Assembly: GCA_014728175.1 (NCBI GenBank)
Contig: WJMA01000002.1
Span: 1 to 32,424 of the forward strand
Direction of reading: 5' to 3'
Length of the DNA stretch: 32,424 bases
Origin: Candidatus Fermentibacterota bacterium
Lineage (GTDB): Bacteria; Fermentibacterota; Fermentibacteria; Fermentibacterales; JCC-6
Shown: one piece after another, positions 5,908 to 13,634 of the stretch
Layout of the letters: each line of letters opens with the position of its first letter
Position numbering within the stretch: position 1 is the stretch's first letter
Position numbers and translations under genes: made by a program
The notes under the pieces: model-generated
What the model was told of the DNA's origin: nothing
Database searches by the model: none
What the model saw: the letters and a program-made list of their open reading frames with translations, nothing else

Positions 5908-8316
5908 TCAGCCGTGACCTTCCACGGACACGGAGAGCTCCGGGCCCTCGGCCCACTCGATCCTCTCCGCCCGAGTGACGTTGAGCAGGTCCGGCTCGAA
6001 GTTCCGGTAACCTTCCAGGTCGTCCGCCGGGGCCTCGACCCTCAACGCGGTAAGGGGTGTGGCCATGCTCAGACTGTTCTCACTCTTGTATCTGCGTGCC
6101 TCCTCTACGATCTCCAGGCAGTCGTTGCCGTAGCGCAGAGCCCGCTCGAACATGTAATCGGTCTCCGGCCAGGGGCCTACGTGGATGCTGACATGCCCCT
6201 CGTAGTCGCGGAAAACGGCCTGGTACAGCTCCTCGGTAACGTGCACCAGCACCGGGGCCATCAGCCTCATCACCCCGTACAGGGCCCGGTAGAGAGCGTG
6301 CTGGGCCGCCGACCGCCCCCGGTGGTCGCCCTCGTCGTAAAGCCTGCCCTTGGCTATCTCCAGATAGTTGTCGCACAGATCGTGCCAGAAGAAGTCCTCG
6401 CTCTCCCGCATGCACACGGAGTACTCGTAGCGGTCGAACCCTTCGGTCGCGGCCCGCACCGTCTCGGTTAGCCTGCTCAGTATCCACCTGTCGAAGGGAG
6501 CCAGGTCCGGGTCGGCCTCCGGGTCGTAGCCGTCCAGCCGGGACGAGGCGAACCTGGTGGCGTTGAATAATTTGGTAACCAGCCTTCTGCCGTCGCCCAG
6601 GATGTCCTCGCTGAACATCACGTCGCTGCCCAGCTTGCTGCGGCAGGCCCAGTACCTCAGCTCGTCCGCGGAGTACTGCTGCAGGGCTACCAGGGGGTCT
6701 CCCGCCACGTTGCCCTTGCTCTTGGACATCTTCTCCCGGGAGGGGTTCAGGGCGTGACCGCTTATCATCAGGTCCCTCCAGGGCACCGATTCGGTATGCA
6801 GGTGGGACTTGGTCACCGTGTAGAAGGCCCAGGTGCGGATTATGTCGTGTGCCTGGGGGCGCATGGACATGGGTACGAAGCCCTCCCGCTGGTCCTTCTC
6901 CCCCCACCGGGCGTTGATGAGCGGGGTGAGCGAGCTGGTCATCCAGGTGTCCATCACGTCCGCCTCCGGCCGCAGCTCCTTCGAGCCGCAGGAGGGGCAT
7001 CCCCGGGGGGGCTGGCCGTCCAGAGGGTCCACCGGGAGGTCTTCCGCGCCGGCCAGAACCACCTGGTCGCACTGGTCGCAGAACCAGACGGGGAAGGGCA
7101 CCCCGAAGTACTTCTGCCTGCTTATGCACCAGTCCCACTTAAGGTTCTCTATCCAATGGGTAAGCCGTACCCGGAAGTGGGGCGGATACCAGTTGACCTC
7201 CCGGCCCCGGCGGATCAGCTCCTCCTTCATGTCCAGCACCCCGATGAACCATTGCCTGTTTACCAGGTACTCCAGGGGGGTGCCGCACCTCTCGTGCACG
7301 TTCACCGGGTGGGCTATCTCCTCGCCGCCCTCCAGGAGGCCTTCCTCCTCCAGCCTGCTCACCGTCTCCCTGCGGCCCTGCATGAGATCCATGCCCTCCA
7401 GGAAGCCGGCCTCGTCGTTCATCCTTCCGTCGCCGTCTATCACTATCCTCAGGTCCAGGTCGAACTCGCGCCACCAGTCGATGTCCGTGGTGTCGCCGAA
7501 GGTGCAGCACATCACGATCCCGCTGCCCTTCTCCATGTCCACCCGGGGGTCCTGGCGAATCTCCACCTCTCGGTCGAACAGGGGAACCAGGGCCCGCTCG
7601 CCCACCAGATGGCCGAACCTCTCGTCGGCCGGGTTGACGAATATCGACACGCAGGCCGGCAGCAGCTCGGGACGGGTGGTGGCTATGGGTATGCTGCCCG
7701 AGCCGTCGGCCAGGGGGAACAGCAGGTCGTAGAACCGGGAGGGCATCTCCCGGTCCTCCGTCTCGGCCTGGGCCACCGCGGTCATGCACTCCGGGCACCA
7801 CAGGGTAGGAGCCTTGGTGCGGTATATCCTTCCCTGATCGTAAAGAAGAAGAAAGGACCGCTGGGCCAGCCTTTGCACCCAGGGGTCTATGGTGGTGTAC
7901 AGGAGGCTCCAGTCGCAGCTGAAGCCCATGCGGGTCCACAGGTCGCGAAAGCTCTTCTCGGCCTCCTTGGTCATCTCCAGGCAGAGCTCCACGAACTCCC
8001 GCCGGGACATCTCCCGGGCCTTCACCCCCTTCTGCTGCTCGGTGAACCGCTCGCTGGGAAGGCCGTTGTCGTCGAAGCAGAACGGGTAGAAGACCTCCTC
8101 GCCCCTCATCCGGTGGTAACGGGCCACCGCCTCCGCCTGCACGTAGCTGAATACGTGGCCCATGTGTATCATGCCCGATACCGTGGGGGGAGGGGTGTCT
8201 ATGGTGTACAGGGGTTTGCCGGACCCGGGCCGGAATCGGAACACGTCCTGCTCCTCCCAGTAATTCTGCCAGCGGGTCTCGGATTGGTCAGCGTCGTAGC
8301 GCTTGGGAAGTGACAA
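5908..8316 (-). CDS. valS: Valyl-tRNA synthetase, short archaeal-like type
   Basis: 802 residues; charges tRNA-Val with valine in the cytoplasm. A class I synthetase with the HIGH-type motif HMGH (51-54) and KMSKS (529-533). The editing (CP1) domain carries ATTRPELLPACVSIFVNP. Two zinc-type knots are visible (WCPEC and the CDQC/CPSC pair). The segment DDNGLPSERF (82-91) replaces the GTDHAGIATQ of ordinary bacterial ValRS. Together with a length of about 800, instead of 880-950 with a C-terminal coiled coil, this marks the archaeal/rickettsial-type ValRS, so the lineage may have gained it by transfer. TTG 8316 is the likely start: GGAGAGG lies about 10 bases upstream and MSLPKRYDADQ matches a normal N-terminus. 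It has its own candidate promoter and is divergent from the giant signalling gene. Confidence 0.95.
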   Translation of the reverse strand: MSLPKRYDADQSETRWQNYWEEQDVFRFRPGSGKPLYTIDTPPPTVSGMIHMGHVFSYVQAEAVARYHRMRGEEVFYPFCFDDNGLPSERFTEQQKGVKAREMSRREFVELCLEMTKEAEKSFRDLWTRMGFSCDWSLLYTTIDPWVQRLAQRSFLLLYDQGRIYRTKAPTLWCPECMTAVAQAETEDREMPSRFYDLLFPLADGSGSIPIATTRPELLPACVSIFVNPADERFGHLVGERALVPLFDREVEIRQDPRVDMEKGSGIVMCCTFGDTTDIDWWREFDLDLRIVIDGDGRMNDEAGFLEGMDLMQGRRETVSRLEEEGLLEGGEEIAHPVNVHERCGTPLEYLVNRQWFIGVLDMKEELIRRGREVNWYPPHFRVRLTHWIENLKWDWCISRQKYFGVPFPVWFCDQCDQVVLAGAEDLPVDPLDGQPPRGCPSCGSKELRPEADVMDTWMTSSLTPLINARWGEKDQREGFVPMSMRPQAHDIIRTWAFYTVTKSHLHTESVPWRDLMISGHALNPSREKMSKSKGNVAGDPLVALQQYSADELRYWACRSKLGSDVMFSEDILGDGRRLVTKLFNATRFASSRLDGYDPEADPDLAPFDRWILSRLTETVRAATEGFDRYEYSVCMRESEDFFWHDLCDNYLEIAKGRLYDEGDHRGRSAAQHALYRALYGVMRLMAPVLVHVTEELYQAVFRDYEGHVSIHVGPWPETDYMFERALRYGNDCLEIVEEARRYKSENSLSMATPLTALRVEAPADDLEGYRNFEPDLLNVTRAERIEWAEGPELSVSVEGHG

Positions 8317-8429
8317 TTACCGTCGTCCTCTCCGGGCAATCCCCGGTGCAGCTAACCTCGGGGCTTCTGGATGCGCCTTTGAAAGCTCCCCACCGCTTGC
8401 AGTTAGGTGGGCAGGGTTTTCGGGCGAGT

Positions 8430-8458
8430 AAGATAACTCCGGCCAGCGGGGCGAACAA
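8430..8458 (-). promoter_or_regulatory. Candidate valS promoter
   Basis: On the minus strand TTGTTC (8453-8458), a 17-base spacer, then TATCTT (8430-8435). It leaves a leader of about 100 bases before TTG 8316. No T-box consensus was seen in that leader. A CCCCG/CGGGG stem can form in it, of unknown meaning. Confidence 0.45.
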
Positions 8459-8477
8459 GTCCGGCCTGCGCTTGCCG

Positions 8478-8491
8478 CAACCGTCCGGTTG
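8478..8491. repeat. Perfect inverted repeat in the divergent valS/signalling-gene gap
   Basis: CAACCG-TC-CGGTTG, six paired bases each side of a two-base centre. It lies 29 bases before the TTG start of the giant protein and upstream of the valS promoter. Its form (14 bases, palindromic) fits a binding site for a dimeric regulator, but no such regulator is known here. Confidence 0.4.
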
Positions 8492-8519
8492 TAGCACTAT
8501 TGTGGAGGGGGTGAGAGCC

Positions 8520-11500
8520 TTGGAGAGGATCAACGACAGGTACGACGTAAGGACCAGCCTGGACGCGGCCGGCCCACGCCGGGACCTGGTGGTGGAGGAC
8601 TCCTGGGCCGACTCCCGCCTCAAGGTGCTCTCGGTCTGGACCGAAGACCCGGGAGCTTCCCTGTCCTTCGGACACTACCGCATACTGCGGTCGGTTCTGT
8701 GCCCCTCCCTTCTGGTACCGGACGAGTTCCACAGGATGTACTCGGTCGACGGCTCGCCCTACCAGGGGGACGGCTGGTGCTACACCCGGCCCTTCGTTGC
8801 CGGGGACGCCGCGACGGAGTCGCTGTCGTCCTTCTCGCCCTCGCTCCTTCTGCAGTACATCGAGACGGAGCTCTACCTGGAGCGGGTGGGAAGGCCCGGC
8901 GCCGCAACCGACCTGGGGCTGTGGGTGCTGAGCAGCGACGACCCCCCCGTGCTCAGTCTGACCGACCTCAGCCCCGACGGGGACCGCCCGCCTCTCTCCG
9001 AGGGCCTGCGGACCATCCTCGAAGGTTCGGGGGAAGACCTGGGGGAGCTCGCCGGTATCCTGGAGGATCCGGGGGCCGGCTCACCACGGCGGCTGGTGGC
9101 CCTGCTCAGCGAGCGGTTCGATACCGTACCCTCGGCCCGGAACCTGCTCTTCGTTCCTCCCAGATACTCCGGCTACCATTCCATTCTCAAAAAGGCCAAC
9201 GCCTTCCTTGGCCGTTGCCGGCGGGACGACCTCCCGGGGGTGGTGATTCTTGAGGGAACGATGCCCCACGGAGCGTTCGAGATACGGGAAGACCTGCTGT
9301 CCCGGACCGAGGTCCAGGGGTGGCTCTGCGTCCGGCTGGCCAGCATGCACGCCGAGGAGCTGGAGAGAGATATCGCGGTGGAGCTTCACCAGAAGTTGCC
9401 GGTTCTTCCCGGCGCCGACTCCCTTCCCGATCCGGAGACCGATCCCCTGGGATTCCTGGTGGAGCTTTCGAAGGTACAGAGCTGCTGCGTCTCGCTGAGC
9501 GTCGAGGAGAAGGGCCTTCGCCGCCTGGCGGAGTTCTCGGGTAAGCTTCTGGCCAGTGGCTGCGGAAGGGGAATGGCCTTCGTGGCCCGAACTCCCGAGC
9601 GGAGGACCGGAAGCGACGAGAAGCGGGAGTGGTGCGAGATCATACATCTGGCCGAGCGGGCCAGACCCGAGCCGGTGGAGTTCCTTTCGGCCGTGCTGGC
9701 CACCGATCAGGTTCCCGAGGGCCTGCTCATGACCCTGGACCGGTACCGGGTATTCGAGCCGACTGACATTCTTACCGTTATCAAATACATGCTGGACAAG
9801 AGGATATTGAGCAGAACCGAATCGGGGTGGAGCTTCAGCCTGAGCCGGGAGCGCATAGACGGCTTGACCGGGCACGGCAGGGTATCGCTGGAGCATGTTC
9901 TGAGGCTGGGGGAGCCGGACCGCTCCGTCCTGGCCCTCCTGATCCACACCGGGCGCTCCCTGGGCAGGCGGTTCATCTCCCATACGGTGGACCGGCCCGT
10001 GGAGGAAGTTTCGGAAGCGCTGGTGAGGCTGGCCGATGCCGGGCTGGCGCACTCCGGCATGGAGCGGGAGGTCACCGTATGGGCCGCCTCGGCCAAGGTG
10101 CCCAAGGAGTTCCTGAAGGTGGACGATTCGATGACCGCCAATTGGAACGACAGGCTGGTGGGGTATGCGCTGGTCCATCCCTCCCCGGCCCTCTCCGAGC
10201 TCCTGGCCGCCATTGACTGCTGCGGCGACGAGCCCAACGCCAGGGCCAACCTGGTGTACTCGGCCCTGCTCTTCTCCATGGAGGAGCTCAAGCCCGAGCT
10301 GACCGACAACCTTCTGGACACCATCGCCACCCTGCCCCGGGAGACGTTGTCCCCGTCGCAACGCAAGACCATCCTCTACTCCCTGAAGCCGAGGAAGCTC
10401 TCCGGCCTGAACACCCGCAGGACCAGGGACGTAATCGAGGAGTGGGTGGATAGCCTCCCCGACGCGGCGTCCAGGGCCCTGGCCCTAATCAGGCTGGCCG
10501 AGCTGGACATCCTCCACCGGGACCGGGCCGGCGCCAGAGCCAGGCTGGGCGAGGCCCTGAGATCCAGCCTGGAGGAATCGTACCAGGGCAGGGAGATATA
10601 CCTGGCCCTGTCCGCCATGGTGGAGGCCGTGGAGGGTGACGAGTCGGAGAAGGCGGTCAACCTGGTGGGCCAGGCACTTCAGAGATGCCCGGTGGACGTC
10701 CCTTCCGAAACCAGGGTGAGGATTTTCTCCTGCGGGGGGGCGGCGCTGGCCAACGCCGGAATGCAGGAGGACGCCGAGAAGGCGCTACAGGGCGCAGGCG
10801 CCCTGGTGAGCACCGCCGACCCCCGAACCAAGATGCTCTTCGAGTGGTGCCGGGGAAGGGTGCTGCTCAAGGGCAACCGGCTGGCCGAAGCCATCCAGGC
10901 CCTGGAGAGGGCCCTGCTTCTGGCCCGTAACTTGGACGACCATACGGCGGTTACCGAGATTCTCAGCCTTACCGTGTCCTGCCAGGAGAGGCTGCCCGGT
11001 TACACCCTCCGCAGCATGACCTCCGACATGGAGGAGGTCCGCAAGATGATGGCGGGAGGAATCGCCAACGCTCACAGCCTCTACGGGCTGGGGCGACTGG
11101 CCGGGCTGTACGCCCGAACCATGAGCTTCTCCAAGTCGTGGGAGGTGATCCGGGAGCTGCAGAGCGTTCCCAAAGGTCCCCTGTCATTCACCTGGATGCC
11201 CTACGTCGAATGGTTCGAGGCCTTCATGGACTACCAGCTGGGCCGCCCGGTGCCCGAGCCGGAGGGGGAGGAGCTTCTGGCCGGGACCCACGCTTTCCTG
11301 GGGGACCTTCGCCGGCGGAACGACCCGATCGACGCCGCCGGCCGGATCGCCGACTCCCTGAAGCGGCAGAAGAGTACCGACCTCGTCCCCCTGGGGATCT
11401 ACCTGGCTCTGGAGGCCGCGGCCAGGGGAAGGGGGGAGGCCGCCCGTACCCTGGCCTCGACGCTGACCGATACCTACAGGCCCAAGATGGCCGAGCTGAT

Positions 11501-13298
11501 ACCCGGATGGCGGCTGTGCATCAACGCCCTGCTGGCGCCACGGGCCTTCGAGACGGAGAAGGCGCTGGTATCCGGCCAGGTGATGGCCCGCCAGCTGGAC
11601 AGGCTGCTTCTGGTCTGGCTCATCCTCCAGGTCAGGCTGTCCCTGGACGTGGGGGAGATGCCGCAGCGGGAGGCCGAGATCAGGCTGATGCTGGAAGAGA
11701 TCGACCGCTACCTGGAAGACTCTGTGGACGAGGAGCTCGGAGCCTCCTTCCGCGGACAGGAGCACGTTCGGCTCCGCAGGGAGCAGCTGTTCTCCCTCAC
11801 CGGTGCTCTGGAGACCTCGGTCCCGGCGCTGAGGGACAGCCTGTTCGATTCCCTGGGCCTGGGCGAGAGCCTGGACCTGTCCTCCCTGCGGGGTCTTCCC
11901 CGGGAGACCACCCGGTCCTCGGGCGTAGGCTGGGGTCTGGAGGCCCTGCGCAGTTTCTCGAAGGCCAGCCGGGTAAGGGTAGTCAAGCTGGACGGGCAGG
12001 AGCTTTCCCTTCTGGAGTCGCGGGGTTACGGATCCAACGTCCCTCCGGACGACTCGGTCGTAGACGCAATGAGAAAGCTGGGGCCCAGGCCTCACAAGAT
12101 CGACAACTTCGGCCGTACTCCCTATGGCAGCAGGCAGATGCACATCGTTCCCCTGGGAAGGCAGCCCGTACCGCTGGGGATTCCCGAGCGCAGGAGCTCG
12201 GAGGACGAGCCGGCCAGGGGCAACTTCCTGATCCTGGAGATGGAGTCCCCCTTCGACCAGACCTCCGGGGTGCTCAACACCGTGTGCAGCTGTTTGATAA
12301 AGCAGATATCCGCCTCCATCGCCCTGCACGAGCTGGAGGAGCAGACCTACTACGACAGCATGACCGGCGCGGTCATACGGGCGGTATGGTTTTCCAAGCT
12401 GGGGGAGATGCTCAAGAGCGAGGTCACTCCCCGCAAGCCCCTGGGCATCCTGATGATAGACCTGGATTTCTTCAAGTCGGTGAACGACGGCTTCGGGCAC
12501 CGGGAGGGCGACCGGGTCCTGAAATCCGTGGTCAGCTCGGTCAAGGGGGCCCTCCGGCCCACCGACGTGGTGGGCAGGCTGGGCGGCGAGGAGTTCGGGG
12601 TCCTGCTGCCCACGGCCTCGGAGAAGAACGCCACCATGGTAGCCGAGCGGGTGAGGAAGAAGGTGGCGAAGGACGTGTTCAGACCCGACCGCCGGGCGGT
12701 GACGGTAAGCATAGGAGTGGCCGTCGCGCCCATCCACGGAGAGGCGCCCGAGCTTCTGGTCAGGCGGGCGGACGTGGCCCTGTACGAGAGCAAGAGCAGG
12801 GGCAGGAACAGAACCACCCTGTGGAAGAGATCCATGAACACCACGGTGATGGACCACGAGCCGGCCTCGCTCATGGATACCGGCGATCCCGGATGGGACC
12901 ACCTGCTAGGCCAGACCATCCTGCAGATACTGGGCACCAGGGAGATGTCCATGGAGCACCTGGCCGATCAGCTCCGAAACGCCCTTCGCTGCGAGTATCT
13001 GGAGCTGCTGACCGGCTCCGGGAAAACCACGGCGATCGGCATGCGGGAGGTGGAGGACTCGCTTCAGAGCGTGGAGCTGGGATCCCCGAAGGCGCCGAAG
13101 GAGAGCATGAGCTCGGATTGGAAGTATTACGCTCTGGGGTCGGAGCTCTCCGACGGCGGCAGGATCGTGGCGGCCTGGAGGGCGGAGGAGAACCGTCCCC
13201 GCAGCATGCCCACGCTGTTCGCGGCATTGGCCAATCTGGCCGATATGCTGTTGCTCTTCCGGGGATCCTCCGTCCCGGCGGAGGACGGCGGAGCATGA
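8520..13298 (+). CDS. Giant PknK-like signalling protein: pseudokinase, dead AAA ATPase, helical repeats, GAF-like, GGEEF diguanylate cyclase
   Basis: 1592 residues, no membrane segments. Residues 1-130 resemble a protein kinase N-lobe and hinge (INDRYDVRTSLD..., K35 in RLKVLSVW), but HxD and DFG are absent. At 230-470 lies an AAA_16/STAND-like ATPase region whose P-loop place reads EGTMPHGAFEI (245-255), with no GxxGxGKS; a winged-helix-like stretch follows. About 540-1010 is TPR-like helical repeats. About 1120-1270 is GAF-like. The GGDEF domain (about 1275-1435) has DSMTG, DLDFFKSVND, GHREGD, the active motif GGEEF (1355-1359; bases 12582-12596) and an inhibitory RPTD (1346-1349) at the right spacing. 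A last GAF-like region ends the chain. Predicted product: c-di-GMP, gated by protein-protein sensing. TTG 8520 is chosen for GGAGGGG about 9 bases upstream. A lipoprotein gene follows. Confidence 0.8.
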   Translation: MERINDRYDVRTSLDAAGPRRDLVVEDSWADSRLKVLSVWTEDPGASLSFGHYRILRSVLCPSLLVPDEFHRMYSVDGSPYQGDGWCYTRPFVAGDAATESLSSFSPSLLLQYIETELYLERVGRPGAATDLGLWVLSSDDPPVLSLTDLSPDGDRPPLSEGLRTILEGSGEDLGELAGILEDPGAGSPRRLVALLSERFDTVPSARNLLFVPPRYSGYHSILKKANAFLGRCRRDDLPGVVILEGTMPHGAFEIREDLLSRTEVQGWLCVRLASMHAEELERDIAVELHQKLPVLPGADSLPDPETDPLGFLVELSKVQSCCVSLSVEEKGLRRLAEFSGKLLASGCGRGMAFVARTPERRTGSDEKREWCEIIHLAERARPEPVEFLSAVLATDQVPEGLLMTLDRYRVFEPTDILTVIKYMLDKRILSRTESGWSFSLSRERIDGLTGHGRVSLEHVLRLGEPDRSVLALLIHTGRSLGRRFISHTVDRPVEEVSEALVRLADAGLAHSGMEREVTVWAASAKVPKEFLKVDDSMTANWNDRLVGYALVHPSPALSELLAAIDCCGDEPNARANLVYSALLFSMEELKPELTDNLLDTIATLPRETLSPSQRKTILYSLKPRKLSGLNTRRTRDVIEEWVDSLPDAASRALALIRLAELDILHRDRAGARARLGEALRSSLEESYQGREIYLALSAMVEAVEGDESEKAVNLVGQALQRCPVDVPSETRVRIFSCGGAALANAGMQEDAEKALQGAGALVSTADPRTKMLFEWCRGRVLLKGNRLAEAIQALERALLLARNLDDHTAVTEILSLTVSCQERLPGYTLRSMTSDMEEVRKMMAGGIANAHSLYGLGRLAGLYARTMSFSKSWEVIRELQSVPKGPLSFTWMPYVEWFEAFMDYQLGRPVPEPEGEELLAGTHAFLGDLRRRNDPIDAAGRIADSLKRQKSTDLVPLGIYLALEAAARGRGEAARTLASTLTDTYRPKMAELIPGWRLCINALLAPRAFETEKALVSGQVMARQLDRLLLVWLILQVRLSLDVGEMPQREAEIRLMLEEIDRYLEDSVDEELGASFRGQEHVRLRREQLFSLTGALETSVPALRDSLFDSLGLGESLDLSSLRGLPRETTRSSGVGWGLEALRSFSKASRVRVVKLDGQELSLLESRGYGSNVPPDDSVVDAMRKLGPRPHKIDNFGRTPYGSRQMHIVPLGRQPVPLGIPERRSSEDEPARGNFLILEMESPFDQTSGVLNTVCSCLIKQISASIALHELEEQTYYDSMTGAVIRAVWFSKLGEMLKSEVTPRKPLGILMIDLDFFKSVNDGFGHREGDRVLKSVVSSVKGALRPTDVVGRLGGEEFGVLLPTASEKNATMVAERVRKKVAKDVFRPDRRAVTVSIGVAVAPIHGEAPELLVRRADVALYESKSRGRNRTTLWKRSMNTTVMDHEPASLMDTGDPGWDHLLGQTILQILGTREMSMEHLADQLRNALRCEYLELLTGSGKTTAIGMREVEDSLQSVELGSPKAPKESMSSDWKYYALGSELSDGGRIVAAWRAEENRPRSMPTLFAALANLADMLLLFRGSSVPAEDGGA

Positions 13299-13324
13299 TT
13301 CCGGTCCGGTGGGGAGGTGAGAGC

Positions 13325-13597
13325 ATGAACCAATGGGCAACCATGATCATTCTGGCGGCCTTGCTGGCCCTTCTGGCCGCCGGTTGCTGCCAGGACGACT
13401 CGCACCAGCCCAGCGATGCGGCGACCAACGTTCTGGACCGGGCCAGGGACGTTAGCGAGCAGGCCGAAGAGAGGGCCCAGCAGATCAACTCCGGCATGGA
13501 GAGGATCACGGGCGACGTCAGGGACAGGATAGGCGACATAGAGCAGGAGAGCGGCCAGGCGGTGGACGACGCGCTGGAAGAGCTGCAGGGAAACTAG
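13325..13597 (+). CDS. Small helical lipoprotein
   Basis: 90 residues. A lipoprotein signal (MNQWATMIILAALLALLAAG) ends in a lipobox, LAAGC, with the modified Cys at 21. The mature part is one long, charged, amphipathic helix with regular hydrophobic spacing (ARDVSEQAEERAQQINSGM, then IGDIEQESGQAVDDALEEL), likely a coiled coil in the periplasm. No family recognised. ATG 13325 is preceded by GGGGAGGTGA at 5 bases. It starts 26 bases after the giant GGEEF gene with no visible promoter or terminator between, so the two are probably one transcript. It converges on glyS, leaving a 37-base gap with no clear hairpin. Confidence 0.75.
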   Translation: MNQWATMIILAALLALLAAGCCQDDSHQPSDAATNVLDRARDVSEQAEERAQQINSGMERITGDVRDRIGDIEQESGQAVDDALEELQGN

Positions 13598-13634
13598 AAC
13601 CGGAACCCGCCACGGACAGAATAGTTCAAAAGGT

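Noticed and set aside
6754-8313. A 519-residue open frame opposite valS
   Set aside because: Rich in Gly, His, Leu, Pro and Val in the pattern of an antisense frame; the other strand encodes a clear ValRS.
8317-8423. A T-box riboswitch in the valS leader
   Set aside because: No AGGGTGG-type T-box sequence or specifier-loop layout was found; only a short CCCCG/CGGGG stem.
11184-12902. A 572-residue minus-strand open frame opposite the giant cyclase
   Set aside because: The plus strand holds the GGEEF domain exactly here; the minus frame shows no motif.
13598-13634. A terminator between the converging lipoprotein and glyS genes
   Set aside because: No stem of useful length or T-run could be found in the 37 bases.
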